A stretch of DNA of 64,000 nt from Pseudomonadota bacterium (GTDB lineage Bacteria > Desulfobacterota > Binatia > Binatales > Binataceae): NCBI GenBank assembly GCA_021325025.1, contig JAJPHZ010000015.1, positions 102,617-166,616 of the forward strand, written 5' to 3'. The position numbers and the translations under genes are program-made. Below, piece after piece: positions 56,417 to 64,000 of the stretch. The number at the start of each line of letters is the position of its first letter. The first letter of the stretch is position 1. The notes beneath the pieces were generated by a model. It made no database searches, had not been told where the DNA came from, and was given only the letters and a program-made list of their open reading frames with translations.

Positions 56417-57268
56417 ATGAGTCAGCAGCGCCCGCGAAATAGTCAACCAACAAAGCCGCCGCGCGAGCGGCGTCTGGCGCCTGGGGCCCAGTCCCATGCG
56501 CGCCGACCCGAACGCCCTCAGATCATCTTCGGCATCGAGCCCGTGCGCGAGATGCTCGCCGCCGAGCCCGCCGCCGTCCAGACCCTGTATCTGCGCGGAC
56601 GCGATGAAGGGCGTTTCGCGGGCGAAATCGCCCAGGTACGGCGTGTCGGCGGGCGCGTGGTGACGGTGGAGGAGGCCGAACTGGTCCGGATGGCCGGCTC
56701 CGAGGCGCGCCATCAGGGGCTGGTCGCGGTGGTCCGGCCGTATCGTTATGCGCAACTGGAGGAGCTGTTGTCGGCCCGGCCCGATCCGCTGCTGGTGGTT
56801 GACGGTGTCACCGATCCGCGCAATCTCGGCGCGATCTTGCGCTCCGCCGAATGCGCCGGGCTGCCGGGCCTGATACTGGCGCGCGACCGCACCGCGGAAG
56901 TTACGCCTGCCGCGATCAAAACCTCGGCTGGCGCCTGGGCCCACCTGCGCATCGCGCAATGCGGCAACGTTGTGCAGACGCTGGAGCGGCTAAAGAAGCT
57001 GGACTATTGGGTAGTGGCGCTGGCGCCGGAGGGAGCGGTGGGGCTGTACGACCTGGACGTCAGCCGGCACCTGGCAATCGTGGTCGGGGCCGAGGGCGAG
57101 GGGCTGCGCCGCCTGGTCAAGGAACGGGCCGACTTCCTGGTGCGAATCCCGATGCTGGGGCGGGTCGCGTCACTAAACGTATCGGTGGCCACCGCCATCG
57201 TGCTGTTCGAAATCAATCGCCGTCGGGGCGCGGTCGAGCACCGCCGTTCTTCGGGCTCTGCGCAATAA
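56417..57268 (+). CDS. rlmB: 23S rRNA 2'-O-methyltransferase (RlmB/TrmH family)
   Basis: About 283 residues from ATG 56417 (ATG 56405 is also in frame). An N-terminal basic tail leads to FGIEPVREMLAAEPAAVQTL (substrate-binding domain). The SPOUT knot domain follows with LLVVDGVTDPRNLGAILRSA, HLAIVVGAEGEGLRRLVKER and the SAM-binding knot RIPMLGRVASLNVSVATAIV. RlmB methylates G2251 in 23S rRNA; other TrmH-family members act on tRNA or other sites, so the target is a likely assignment. It precedes the tRNA cluster. Confidence 0.9.
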   Translation: MSQQRPRNSQPTKPPRERRLAPGAQSHARRPERPQIIFGIEPVREMLAAEPAAVQTLYLRGRDEGRFAGEIAQVRRVGGRVVTVEEAELVRMAGSEARHQGLVAVVRPYRYAQLEELLSARPDPLLVVDGVTDPRNLGAILRSAECAGLPGLILARDRTAEVTPAAIKTSAGAWAHLRIAQCGNVVQTLERLKKLDYWVVALAPEGAVGLYDLDVSRHLAIVVGAEGEGLRRLVKERADFLVRIPMLGRVASLNVSVATAIVLFEINRRRGAVEHRRSSGSAQ

Positions 57269-57335
57269 CCGTCGCGGTGGCGCTTGCCAAAAATGGCCGT
57301 GACGAGCATAATTCCATGGCTACACTGGGGCTTTC

Positions 57336-57364
57336 TTGACACATCCCGGTATGCGGCCTACAAG
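57336..57364 (+). promoter_or_regulatory. Sigma70-type promoter of the tRNA cluster
   Basis: A perfect TTGACA (57336-57341), a 17-base spacer, then TACAAG (57359-57364), which matches TATAAT at four of six positions. The first tRNA begins 18 bases later, so a start near 57371 would give a very short leader. This is the most convincing promoter in the window. Confidence 0.6.
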
Positions 57365-57381
57365 TGGTTCCTTAGCCCTTG

Positions 57382-57453
57382 GCCGATGTAGCTCAACGGT
57401 AGAGCAACTGACTTGTAATCAGTAGGTTGCCAGTTCAACTCTGGCCATCGGCT
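57382..57453 (+). tRNA. tRNA-Thr (anticodon TGT)
   Basis: 72 bases folding into a full cloverleaf: acceptor arms GCCGATG and CATCGGC, D-arm GCTCAACGGTAGAGC, anticodon stem ACTGA/TCAGT with loop CTTGTAA (TGT, reading ACA), and T-arm with GTTCAACTC. The discriminator is T. CCA is not encoded. First of four clustered tRNAs. Confidence 0.93.
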
Positions 57454-57483
57454 TGGCCTGACGATGGCCGTGGTTTGACTTGC

Positions 57484-57568
57484 GGAGAGGTTCCCGAGCG
57501 GTCAAAGGGAGCAGACTGTAAATCTGCCGGCGAAGCCTTCGGAGGTTCGAATCCTCCCCTCTCCACCA
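57484..57568 (+). tRNA. tRNA-Tyr (anticodon GTA)
   Basis: 85 bases including encoded CCA. Acceptor arms GGAGAGG and CCTCTCC; anticodon stem GCAGA/TCTGC with loop CTGTAAA (GTA). The long variable arm (CGGCGAAGCCTTCGG region) is typical of tRNA-Tyr. T-arm GGTTCGAATCC. Discriminator A. Confidence 0.94.
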
Positions 57569-57593
57569 AATTTTTTGGCGACGTGCCGGGAGA

Positions 57594-57669
57594 GCGGGAA
57601 TAGCTCAGTTGGTAGAGCGCGAGCCTTCCAAGCTCGGGGTCGCGGGTTCGAGTCCCGTTTCCCGCTCCA
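57594..57669 (+). tRNA. tRNA-Gly (anticodon TCC)
   Basis: 76 bases with encoded CCA. Acceptor arms GCGGGAA and TTCCCGC, D-arm GCTCAGTTGGTAGAGC, anticodon stem CGAGC/GCTCG with loop CTTCCAA (TCC, reading GGA), T-arm GGGTTCGAGTCCC. Discriminator T. Confidence 0.94.
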
Positions 57670-57681
57670 ACGTGGCTTTGC

Positions 57682-57754
<73 letters not shown>

Positions 57755-57934
57755 TTGGAAATCAACCCGGGCAGGGTGCGGAGGCGGGCTTTGAAGGTCC
57801 CCGGGCGTGAGCATATAGTGGTAGCATCCTGTTAAACGATGGCGTTCCTCCTGCTCCTTTCAACCGAGTACCCAAGAGCGGGAGCTGCGCCGGTTTGGTC
57901 CGCATGGTGACGGGCCGACAAGCATGGGTCGGAA

Positions 57935-58087
57935 ATGAGAGATTTAATCGGATTGGCATGCGAAGGCTGCAAGCGCCGCAATTACACCACCACCAAGAAT
58001 AAAAAGCGCCAGCCCGACAAGATCGGGATGAAGAAGTTCTGCCCGTTTTGCCGTTCGCATACGATTCATAAGGAAACCAAGGTCTGA
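57935..58087 (+). CDS. rpmG: 50S ribosomal protein L33
   Basis: A 50-residue protein from ATG 57935 to TGA 58087. It has two CxxC pairs (CEGC near the start and FCPFCRSH near the end), so this is the zinc-binding form of bL33, with the basic middle [15 protein letters not shown]. It lies between tRNA-Thr and tRNA-Trp, the normal place for rpmG before secE-nusG. Confidence 0.95.
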   Translation: MRDLIGLACEGCKRRNYTTTKNKKRQPDKIGMKKFCPFCRSHTIHKETKV

Positions 58088-58134
58088 GCTGGCCGTTGGA
58101 ACGGGCTCGCTGGGCGGCGCAGTTGGGTCAAAGA

Positions 58135-58212
58135 GGGTCAGTAGCTCCAATTGGACAGAGCATCGGACTCCAAATCCGAGGGTTGCAGGTTCGAATCCTG
58201 CCTGGCCCGCCA
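58135..58212 (+). tRNA. tRNA-Trp (anticodon CCA)
   Basis: 78 bases with encoded CCA. Acceptor arms GGGTCAG and CTGGCCC, D-arm region GCTCCAATTGGACAGAGC, anticodon stem CGGA/TCCG around loop CTCCAAA (CCA), T-arm AGGTTCGAATCCT, discriminator G. Its place directly before secE is the common bacterial order. Confidence 0.94.
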
Positions 58213-58243
58213 AACTATTGCCCCATTGGAATGACGGTCGCCG

Positions 58244-58447
58244 ATGGATAGGATAAAGGATTACTTCAATCAGGGTGTCACGTTTGTCAAAGAGGCGTGG
58301 ACCGAACTGTCCAAGGTCCATTTTTCCTCTCCCCGGGACACCCTGCGCGCGACGGTGGTGGTGGTGGTCGTGACGCTGCTGATGGCGGCGTGGCTGGGCG
58401 TGATTGATTTTTTTGCGACCCGTATCGTTAGAGAGTTTTTGAGTTAG
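58244..58447 (+). CDS. secE: Preprotein translocase subunit SecE
   Basis: A 67-residue single-pass form: an amphipathic helix (FNQGVTFVKEAWTELSKVHF) with the SecE surface helix, followed by one membrane helix (TVVVVVVTLLMAAWLGVIDF). SecE braces SecY in the inner-membrane channel. Many bacteria, but not E. coli (three helices), have this short form. Next is nusG, the standard order. Confidence 0.94.
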   Translation: MDRIKDYFNQGVTFVKEAWTELSKVHFSSPRDTLRATVVVVVVTLLMAAWLGVIDFFATRIVREFLS

Positions 58448-58543
58448 GGTCATCGGGAACCAAACGCGCAGGTTGTAATTCAGACGATCGTTGTGAGTCA
58501 GGCGACCAATACCGCAAAGCAGCCGACGGAGCGGCGAGAGGCG

Positions 58544-59098
58544 ATGGCCAAGAAATGGTATGTGATCCATACCTACTCGGGCTACGAACACAAGGCCAAG
58601 GCCGCGCTTGAGGAACGCATCCGCGCCCTCAAGATGGAGGACAAGTTCGGGCGCGACGCGCAGGGCAATTTCGAGATTTTGGTGCCGGTGGAAAAAGTCA
58701 CCGAATTGGGCAAAAAGGGCGAGCGCAAGATCTCCAGCCGCAAGTTCTTCCCCGGCTATATCTTTGTCAACATGGAGCTGACCGACGACACCTGGCATCT
58801 GATCCGCAACACCCCCAAGATTACCGGCTTTGTCGGCCATTCCACCGCGCCCCCCGAAGTTCCGGAGTCCGAGGTCCGGGAGATGCGCGAGCAGATGCAG
58901 GAGGGGGCGCTCAAGCCCAAGCCCAAAGTCTTGTTCGAAGTGGGCGAATCGGTCAAGGTAATCGACGGCCCGTTCCAGGATTTTAACGGCACGGTCGAAG
59001 AGGTGCGCCCCGAAAAGGGCAAGGTGCGGGTCCTGATCTCGATTTTCGGCCGCGCCACACCGGTAGAGTTGGACTTTATTCAGGTCGAGAAGGCTTGA
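58544..59098 (+). CDS. nusG: Transcription termination/antitermination protein NusG
   Basis: About 184 residues from ATG 58544, with the purine-rich CGGCGAGAGGCG upstream (a GTG at 58493 would add 17 residues unlike NusG). NGN domain [40 protein letters not shown] and [12 protein letters not shown], then a KOW domain with [20 protein letters not shown]. It binds RNA polymerase, aids elongation, and links to Rho and to ribosomal protein S10. An intrinsic-type terminator follows before rplK. Confidence 0.95.
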   Translation: MAKKWYVIHTYSGYEHKAKAALEERIRALKMEDKFGRDAQGNFEILVPVEKVTELGKKGERKISSRKFFPGYIFVNMELTDDTWHLIRNTPKITGFVGHSTAPPEVPESEVREMREQMQEGALKPKPKVLFEVGESVKVIDGPFQDFNGTVEEVRPEKGKVRVLISIFGRATPVELDFIQVEKA

Positions 59099-59102
59099 AC
59101 AC

Positions 59103-59142
59103 GGCGGCTCCGTTTAAGAGTACGACGGCGGAGCTGCCTTTT
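59103..59142 (+). terminator. Intrinsic terminator after nusG
   Basis: GGCGGCTCCG (59103-59112) can pair with CGGAGCTGCC (59129-59138) with one G-T wobble, giving a 10-bp stem that is followed by TTTT. It lies 5 bases past the nusG stop and about 40 bases before rplK. It may end part of the transcription and set the ratio of nusG to ribosomal-protein mRNA. Confidence 0.55.
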
Positions 59143-59180
59143 GTTTATGCGCCGGCTTGATGGCGCGGGGTCTTTAAGCA

Positions 59181-59606
59181 GTGGCAAAAAAAGTTGTCGG
59201 GCAGGTGAAGTTGCAGATCGCGGCCGGGCAGGCTAACCCCTCGCCGCCGGTGGGACCGGCGCTGGGTCAGCGCGGCGTCAATATCATGGAGTTCTGCAAG
59301 GCGTTCAACGCGCAGACTCAGAACATGCAGGGCCTGATCATCCCGGTGATCGTGACGGTTTACGCCGATCGCTCTTTCACCTTCATCACCAAGAGCCCGC
59401 CCGCCTCGGTGCTGCTGGCCAAGGCGGCCGGAGTAGCCAAAGGGTCCGCCACCCCCAACAAGAACAAAGTCGGCAAGGTGACCCGCGCGCAGATCGAGGA
59501 AATCGCCAAAACCAAGATGAAGGATCTCAACGCCGCCGACCTGGCGGGCGCGATGCGCACGGTAGAGGGTACGGCGCGCTCGATGGGAATCGAAGTGGTC
59601 GGCTGA
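59181..59606 (+). CDS. rplK: 50S ribosomal protein L11
   Basis: A 141-residue L11 starting at [43 protein letters not shown], and the C-terminal rRNA-binding domain ([20 protein letters not shown]). L11 forms the stalk base for elongation factors and RelA signalling. Followed by rplA 9 bases later, as usual. Confidence 0.97.
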   Translation: MAKKVVGQVKLQIAAGQANPSPPVGPALGQRGVNIMEFCKAFNAQTQNMQGLIIPVIVTVYADRSFTFITKSPPASVLLAKAAGVAKGSATPNKNKVGKVTRAQIEEIAKTKMKDLNAADLAGAMRTVEGTARSMGIEVVG

Positions 59607-59615
59607 GGAAGCGTC

Positions 59616-60320
59616 ATGGCAGGCAAGAAATATCGCGCAGCGGCAGAGAAAATCGATCGGGCCAGGAAATATCCGCTGGAAGAGGCGATCAGAACCGTGG
59701 TCGAAAACAAAGTCGCCAGGTTCGATGAAACCGTGGAGTTGGCAGTGCGGCTCAACGTCGACCCGCGCCAGGCCGACCAGAACGTGCGCGGCACGGTGGT
59801 GCTGCCCAACGGCACTGGACGCACCAAACGCGTGCTGGTTCTGACCAAGGGCGAAAAGGAACGCGAGGCGCGCGAAGCTGGCGCCGATTACGTGGGCGGC
59901 GAAGACGTCATCAAACGCATCCAGGAGGAGGGATGGCTGGAATTCGACAGCGTGATTGCCACCCCCGATATCATGGGCGCGGTGGGGCGGATCGGTAAGA
60001 TTCTGGGCCCACGGGGCCTGATGCCCAATCCCAAGCTGGGGACCGTCACCTTCGACGTAGCCAAGGCGGTGAGCGAGGTCAAAGCGGGCAAAGTGGACTA
60101 TCGGGTCGACAAGGGCGGCGTGGTGCATGCGCCAATCGGCAAGACCAGTTTCGGGGTACCCAAGTTGACTGAGAACGCGCGCGCCCTGTTGGCGGCGCTA
60201 ATCCGAGCCAAACCCGCCAGCGCCAAGGGCAACTACGTCCAGAGCGTGGCGCTGGCCTCCACGATGGGTCCCGGGGTGCGAGTCGACCCGGCTGAGGCTC
60301 GCACTGCGGCGGCGGCCTGA
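59616..60320 (+). CDS. rplA: 50S ribosomal protein L1
   Basis: A 234-residue L1: [60 protein letters not shown] and [21 protein letters not shown]1 makes the movable stalk beside the E site and in many bacteria represses its own operon by binding its mRNA; I did not find the binding site here. 20 bases before rplJ. Confidence 0.97.
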   Translation: MAGKKYRAAAEKIDRARKYPLEEAIRTVVENKVARFDETVELAVRLNVDPRQADQNVRGTVVLPNGTGRTKRVLVLTKGEKEREAREAGADYVGGEDVIKRIQEEGWLEFDSVIATPDIMGAVGRIGKILGPRGLMPNPKLGTVTFDVAKAVSEVKAGKVDYRVDKGGVVHAPIGKTSFGVPKLTENARALLAALIRAKPASAKGNYVQSVALASTMGPGVRVDPAEARTAAAA

Positions 60321-60340
60321 ACCCTGCCGGGAGCGCCGAG

Positions 60341-60871
60341 ATGAAGAAAACTCAGAAGTCTGAAACGGTCAGCGACCTTTCGCAGCGCTTCGGCCGCGCC
60401 AGCATGGCGCTGGTCTCGGAGTACAAGGGCATGACGGCGGCGGAGTCCACTGAACTGCGCAGCCGCCTGCGCGCGGTGCGCGGCGAGTTGCGAGTGGCCA
60501 AGAACACGCTGGTCAGGCGTGCGATCCGCGATACCAAGTTCGCCGGACTCGACAGCCAGTTGGGCGGCCCGGTCGGCCTCATCCTGTCCTTTGAAGATCC
60601 CATCGCGGTGGCCAAAACCGTAACTTCCTTCAAGGAGGCGGGCGACAAGTTCAAGCTGCGCGGTGGGGTCCTGGACGGCAGGCCGCTGACCCGTGAAGAA
60701 ATCCAGGAACTGGCCAACATGCCGCCCAAGGAAGTGGTGATGGGCCAGTTACTGGGACTGCTTCAAGCGCCCGCCAGCCGGCTGGTGCGGCTGCTTAACG
60801 AGCCCGGTTCCGCCCTGGCGCGGGTAATCGACGCAATTGGCAAGAAAAACGCCGGTACCGCTGCCTCATAA
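60341..60871 (+). CDS. rplJ: 50S ribosomal protein L10
   Basis: A 176-residue L10: ALVSEYKGMTAAESTELRSR, LRAVRGELRVAKNTLVRRAI and a C-terminal helix that binds L7/L12 dimers (LQAPASRLVRLLNEPGSALA). The usual long leader before rplJ is missing because rplA ends only 20 bases upstream, so L10 feedback would have to use sites within the coding region. Confidence 0.96.
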   Translation: MKKTQKSETVSDLSQRFGRASMALVSEYKGMTAAESTELRSRLRAVRGELRVAKNTLVRRAIRDTKFAGLDSQLGGPVGLILSFEDPIAVAKTVTSFKEAGDKFKLRGGVLDGRPLTREEIQELANMPPKEVVMGQLLGLLQAPASRLVRLLNEPGSALARVIDAIGKKNAGTAAS

Positions 60872-60985
60872 ATTCAAGGGATGCGAGCAGCCGACCCGGG
60901 CGGCGCGCCGCCGCCGGGAGGCGCACGGATATTAGAGCTTGGGGGCGGCGCTGGCGCACGCCTCAGGCATAAGGAGACGATGGAA

Positions 60986-61381
60986 ATGGCAGAAGCACAG
61001 CTTAGCCGCGAGCAGGTGAAAGATTACCTCAAGAATCTTTCCCTGATGGAAGCGGCGGCCCTGGTCAAGGAACTGGAGCAAGAACTGGGCGTGTCGGCGG
61101 CGGCGCCGGTGGCCGTAGCCGCAGTGGGCGGTGCGGCGGCCGGTGCGGCACCGGCGGCGGCCGCCGAGCAGGATGAGTTCACGGTGATGCTGACCGGGGC
61201 GGGCGACAAGAAGATCCAGGTCATCAAGGTGGTGCGCGAATTGACCGGACTGGGGCTCAAGGAGGCCAAGGATTTGGTTGACGGCGCACCCAAGCCGGTC
61301 AAGGAAGGGGTGAGCAAGGCTGAGGCCGAGGAGATCAAGAAGAAGATCGAAGAGGCGGGAGGCACCGTCGAGCTGAAGTAG
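60986..61381 (+). CDS. rplL: 50S ribosomal protein L7/L12
   Basis: About 131 residues from ATG 60986, because AAGGAG is then 9 bases away (ATG 60980 would leave only 3). N-terminal dimer domain [20 protein letters not shown], an Ala/Pro-rich hinge, and the factor-binding domain [20 protein letters not shown]. Several copies form the stalk that recruits elongation factors. It follows rplJ by about 114 bases. Confidence 0.96.
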   Translation: MAEAQLSREQVKDYLKNLSLMEAAALVKELEQELGVSAAAPVAVAAVGGAAAGAAPAAAAEQDEFTVMLTGAGDKKIQVIKVVRELTGLGLKEAKDLVDGAPKPVKEGVSKAEAEEIKKKIEEAGGTVELK

Positions 61382-61394
61382 AGAGCTCTTTTTT
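61370..61394 (+). terminator. Possible weak attenuator between rplL and rpoB
   Basis: GAGCT (61370-61374) and AGCTC (61384-61388) can pair, and six T follow (61389-61394), straddling the rplL stop. The 5-bp stem is weak, but partial termination here is known in other bacteria between rplL and rpoB. Confidence 0.3.
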
Positions 61395-61580
61395 GCTGCG
61401 GCAAATAGGTTCACAATATAGGCAGGGGCGGCGAGCGCGGCGTTCCCGCCCCGATCATACCTTGCCGCAGTACGTGTTTGGCATTTCATCAACCCGGCGC
61501 CCCACTCAAGGTGCGCCCGGAACTCGACCTTCAGCGCGCGCCGGCGCCGGCGCGCCGATGAAGCATCGGGCGGAGTAACA

Positions 61581-64000
61581 ATGGCTCAGCAGTCGCAGGT
61601 TACAACCAACCTTCGTCTTCGCCGCTCCTTCGGCAAAATCAAGAAGATCATCGACATTCCCAACCTGATCGAGATTCAAAAGCGTTCCTACGAGGAGTTT
61701 CTGCAGGCGGATGTAAAGCCCGAGGAACGCACCGACACGGGTCTGCAGGGCGTGTTTAAGTCGGTCTTCCCGATCAAGGACTTCAATGAAAACGCCTCGC
61801 TGGAGTTCGTCAGTTACGAGTTGGGCACACCCAAGTACGACGTCGATGAGTGCCATCAGCGCGGGATGACCTTTGCCGCCCCGATCAAGGTCAAGATTCA
61901 GCTTGTTATCTGGGACACCGAGGGCGGCCATCGCTCGATCAAGAACGTCAAGGAGCAGGAGGTTTACTTCGGCGAAATTCCGCTGATGACGCCCAACGGC
62001 ACCTTCATGATCAACGGCACCGAGCGCGTCATCGTCTCCCAGCTCCATCGCTCGCCCGGAGTGTTCTTCGAGCACGACAAGGGTAAGACCCATTCCACCG
62101 GCAAGCTGCTGTACTCCGCCCGCATCATCCCGTATCGCGGGAGCTGGATTGATTTCGAGTTCGACCCGCGCGACGTGCTGTACGTGAGAATCGATCGGCG
62201 GCGCAAGTTCCCCGCCACCGTGCTGCTGCGTGCCCTGGGCATGACCACCGAGGATCTGCTCAATTACTACTACAAGAAAGACGAGTTGATCCTCGACGGC
62301 AAGCAGTACGCCAAGGTGTTCAAGCCCGACCAACTGCTGGGCTCGCGCGTCTCGCGTGAGGTCAGGGACCCCAAGAGCGGCGAAGTGCTGGCGCGTGAGG
62401 GCCGCAAGTTCAACCGCGCGGTGGTGCGCCAGATGGAGCAGGCGCGCATCGAGGAGGTGCCGATCGCAATCGACGAGATCCGCGGGCGCATCTCGGCCCA
62501 TGACGTCGCCGATCCGCAGACCGGCGAGATTCTGCTGCGCATCAACGAGGAGCTGACCGACGAAAAGGTCGAGCAGTTGCGCGCCCGCGGCATCAAGCGC
62601 CTTGAGGTCCTGTACACCGAGGACCAGGCCGGCGGCGGACCGCTGCGGCTGACCCTGCTGCAGGACAAGCTGGAAGGGCCCGAGGAAGCGATCATCGAGA
62701 TCTACAAGCGGCTGCGTCCGGGCGACCCGCCCACGATGGAGACCGCGACCGCGTTCTTCAACAACCTGTTCTTCAATCCCGAGCGCTATGATCTCTCCCG
62801 CGTGGGGCGGCTTAAGCTCAATCACAAGCTTAAGATCAACGTGCCGCTGGAGCAGGGCACGCTGCGCCGCGAGGATATCCTGGAGGTCGTGCGCTACCTG
62901 ATCGAGCTCAAGAACGGCAACGGCCAGGTCGACGACATCGACCATCTGGGCAACCGGCGCGTGCGTGCGGTCGGCGAGCTGGTGGAAAACCAGTTCCGTA
63001 TCGGGCTGGTACGCATGGAGCGGGCGATCAAGGAGCGGATGAGCCTGCAGGATATCGAAACCCTGATGCCGCAGGAGTTGGTCAACTACAAGCCGGCGGC
63101 AGCGGTGATCAAGGAGTTCTTCGGTTCCTCGCAACTCTCCCAGTTCATGGACCAGACCAATCCGCTGTCGGAGATCGCGCACAAGCGCCGCCTGTCGGCG
63201 CTGGGCCCGGGCGGATTGACGCGCGAGCGCGCCGGCTTCGAAGTGCGCGACGTCCACCCCACCCATTACGGACGCGTCTGTCCGATCGAGACACCCGAAG
63301 GCCCCAACATCGGCCTTATCGCGGCGCTGTCGACCTACGCGCGGGTCAACGAGTTCGGCTTCATCGAAACGCCTTACCGGGTGGTGGAAAACGGCCGCGT
63401 CACCGACCGGATCGTCTACTTGTCGGCGCTGGACGAGGAAGACAAGGTAATCGCGCAGGCCAATGCCGCGCTCGACGCCCATGGCCGCTTCTCCAGCGAG
63501 CTGGTGTCGGCGCGCATCGGCGGCGAGTTCACCGTGGTGCGGCCCGACGAGGTCCAGTACATGGACGTGTCGCCCAACCAGTTGGTGTCGGTGGCGGCCT
63601 CGCTGATTCCGTTTTTGGAAAACGACGACGCCAACCGCGCCCTGATGGGCTCCAACATGCAGCGCCAGGCGGTGCCGCTGCTCAAGACCGACGCGCCGCT
63701 GGTTGGCACCGGACTGGAGAAGACCGTCGGCCGCGATTCGGGCGTCACCGTACTGGCCCGGCGCGACGGCACCGTGGAGAGCGTGGACGCCGAGCGCATC
63801 GTGGTGCGCGCCGACCGTCAGAGCCGCGACCCGCGCGACGCCGGCGTGGATATCTACAATCTGATCAAGTATCAGCGCTCCAACCAGAACACCTGCATCA
63901 ACCAGCGTCCGGTGGTGATCAAGGGCGAGCGCGTTAAGGCCGGCGACGTGATCGCCGACGGTCCGTCGACCGATAACGGCGAGTTGGCGCTGGGCCGCAA
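61581..64000 (+). CDS. rpoB: DNA-directed RNA polymerase subunit beta (N-terminal 806 residues)
   Basis: The frame starts at ATG 61581, after CGGAG, and runs off the window at 64000. It is Rpo[61 protein letters not shown], and [20 protein letters not shown]. The rifampicin region (residues about 515-541) keeps Asp524, His534 and Ser539, the main resistance positions, so a drug-sensitive type is expected. Residue 533 is Ala where E. coli has Thr525. The last part continues into the core domain, and rpoC should follow outside the window. Confidence 0.97.
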   Translation, partial: MAQQSQVTTNLRLRRSFGKIKKIIDIPNLIEIQKRSYEEFLQADVKPEERTDTGLQGVFKSVFPIKDFNENASLEFVSYELGTPKYDVDECHQRGMTFAAPIKVKIQLVIWDTEGGHRSIKNVKEQEVYFGEIPLMTPNGTFMINGTERVIVSQLHRSPGVFFEHDKGKTHSTGKLLYSARIIPYRGSWIDFEFDPRDVLYVRIDRRRKFPATVLLRALGMTTEDLLNYYYKKDELILDGKQYAKVFKPDQLLGSRVSREVRDPKSGEVLAREGRKFNRAVVRQMEQARIEEVPIAIDEIRGRISAHDVADPQTGEILLRINEELTDEKVEQLRARGIKRLEVLYTEDQAGGGPLRLTLLQDKLEGPEEAIIEIYKRLRPGDPPTMETATAFFNNLFFNPERYDLSRVGRLKLNHKLKINVPLEQGTLRREDILEVVRYLIELKNGNGQVDDIDHLGNRRVRAVGELVENQFRIGLVRMERAIKERMSLQDIETLMPQELVNYKPAAAVIKEFFGSSQLSQFMDQTNPLSEIAHKRRLSALGPGGLTRERAGFEVRDVHPTHYGRVCPIETPEGPNIGLIAALSTYARVNEFGFIETPYRVVENGRVTDRIVYLSALDEEDKVIAQANAALDAHGRFSSELVSARIGGEFTVVRPDEVQYMDVSPNQLVSVAASLIPFLENDDANRALMGSNMQRQAVPLLKTDAPLVGTGLEKTVGRDSGVTVLARRDGTVESVDAERIVVRADRQSRDPRDAGVDIYNLIKYQRSNQNTCINQRPVVIKGERVKAGDVIADGPSTDNGELALGR

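Noticed and set aside
61506..63482. A 658-residue open frame on the minus strand inside rpoB
   Set aside because: It is the shadow of a high-GC gene; the plus strand encodes unmistakable RpoB and the antisense protein has no family motif.

Overview
This is a GC-rich (low-to-mid 60s percent by eye), densely coded chromosomal window from a Gram-negative (diderm) bacterium. Outer-membrane functions are present: an MlaC-type lipid-transport protein, LptF/LptG, and a PagL-like outer-membrane barrel. The right end is a ribosomal/RNA-polymerase locus (tRNAs, rpmG, tRNA-Trp, secE, nusG, rplK, rplA, rplJ, rplL, rpoB) in the order usual for Proteobacteria-like phyla. The mix of family III CoA-transferase, cytochrome P450, SCP2-thiolase/DUF35 pair, DUF169, DUF1614 and GMC oxidoreductase recalls uncultured soil or groundwater lineages near the old Deltaproteobacteria (for example Binatota). 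That placement is an inference from gene content, not a phylogeny. I saw no rRNA, prophage, insertion sequence or CRISPR array.

Layout. 1-7.6 kb: end of mlaC, a CBS/ACT-type protein, an archease, a large secreted protein with tandem Ig-like repeats, a PagL-like protein, thpR and recA. 7.6-18.5 kb (minus strand): a P-type cation ATPase, a stand-alone response regulator, a lytic transglycosylase, an amylo-1,6-glucosidase-type enzyme, PRPP synthase, an exported HELTH-motif protein and rpsU. 18.7-28.5 kb: cytochrome P450, a double CoA-transferase, a DUF3179-kelch fusion, a site-2 protease with CBS domains and a Tat-exported GMC oxidoreductase. 28.6-38.1 kb: aroE-pyrE, DUF1614, a macro-domain protein, an oligopeptide ABC importer (binding protein plus two permeases, no ATPase), a membrane-anchored trypsin-like protease without PDZ, a GNAT protein and a methyltransferase.

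38.1-46.3 kb (minus strand): a PP2C phosphatase, a membrane-anchored Ser/Thr kinase and an ammonium transporter in a row, the last two overlapping by ATGA. Then come an APC permease, a DUF35 protein with a thiolase-fold partner that resembles a retro-aldolase rather than a thiolase, and an orphan secretin N-terminal domain. 46.3-53.5 kb: a frameshifted polysaccharide deacetylase, a three-gene aminosugar/glycosyl-transfer operon, murF, purE and a DUF169 protein. 54-64 kb: lptF-lptG, rlmB, then the tRNA, ribosomal protein and RNA polymerase cluster, which lacks the tuf gene often found there.

The most interesting points are: (1) the phosphatase-kinase-ammonium transporter unit; (2) the thiolase-fold/DUF35 pair, which lacks the thiolase Cys but keeps two tyrosines at the spacing recalled for Ltp2-type aldolases; (3) the fused CoA-transferase, whose first half has His where the catalytic Asp is expected; (4) the free-standing GspD-type N0 domain; and (5) two compensating single-base frameshifts in the deacetylase. 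None of these alone proves a new system. All judgements come from reading the sequence, without database searches.
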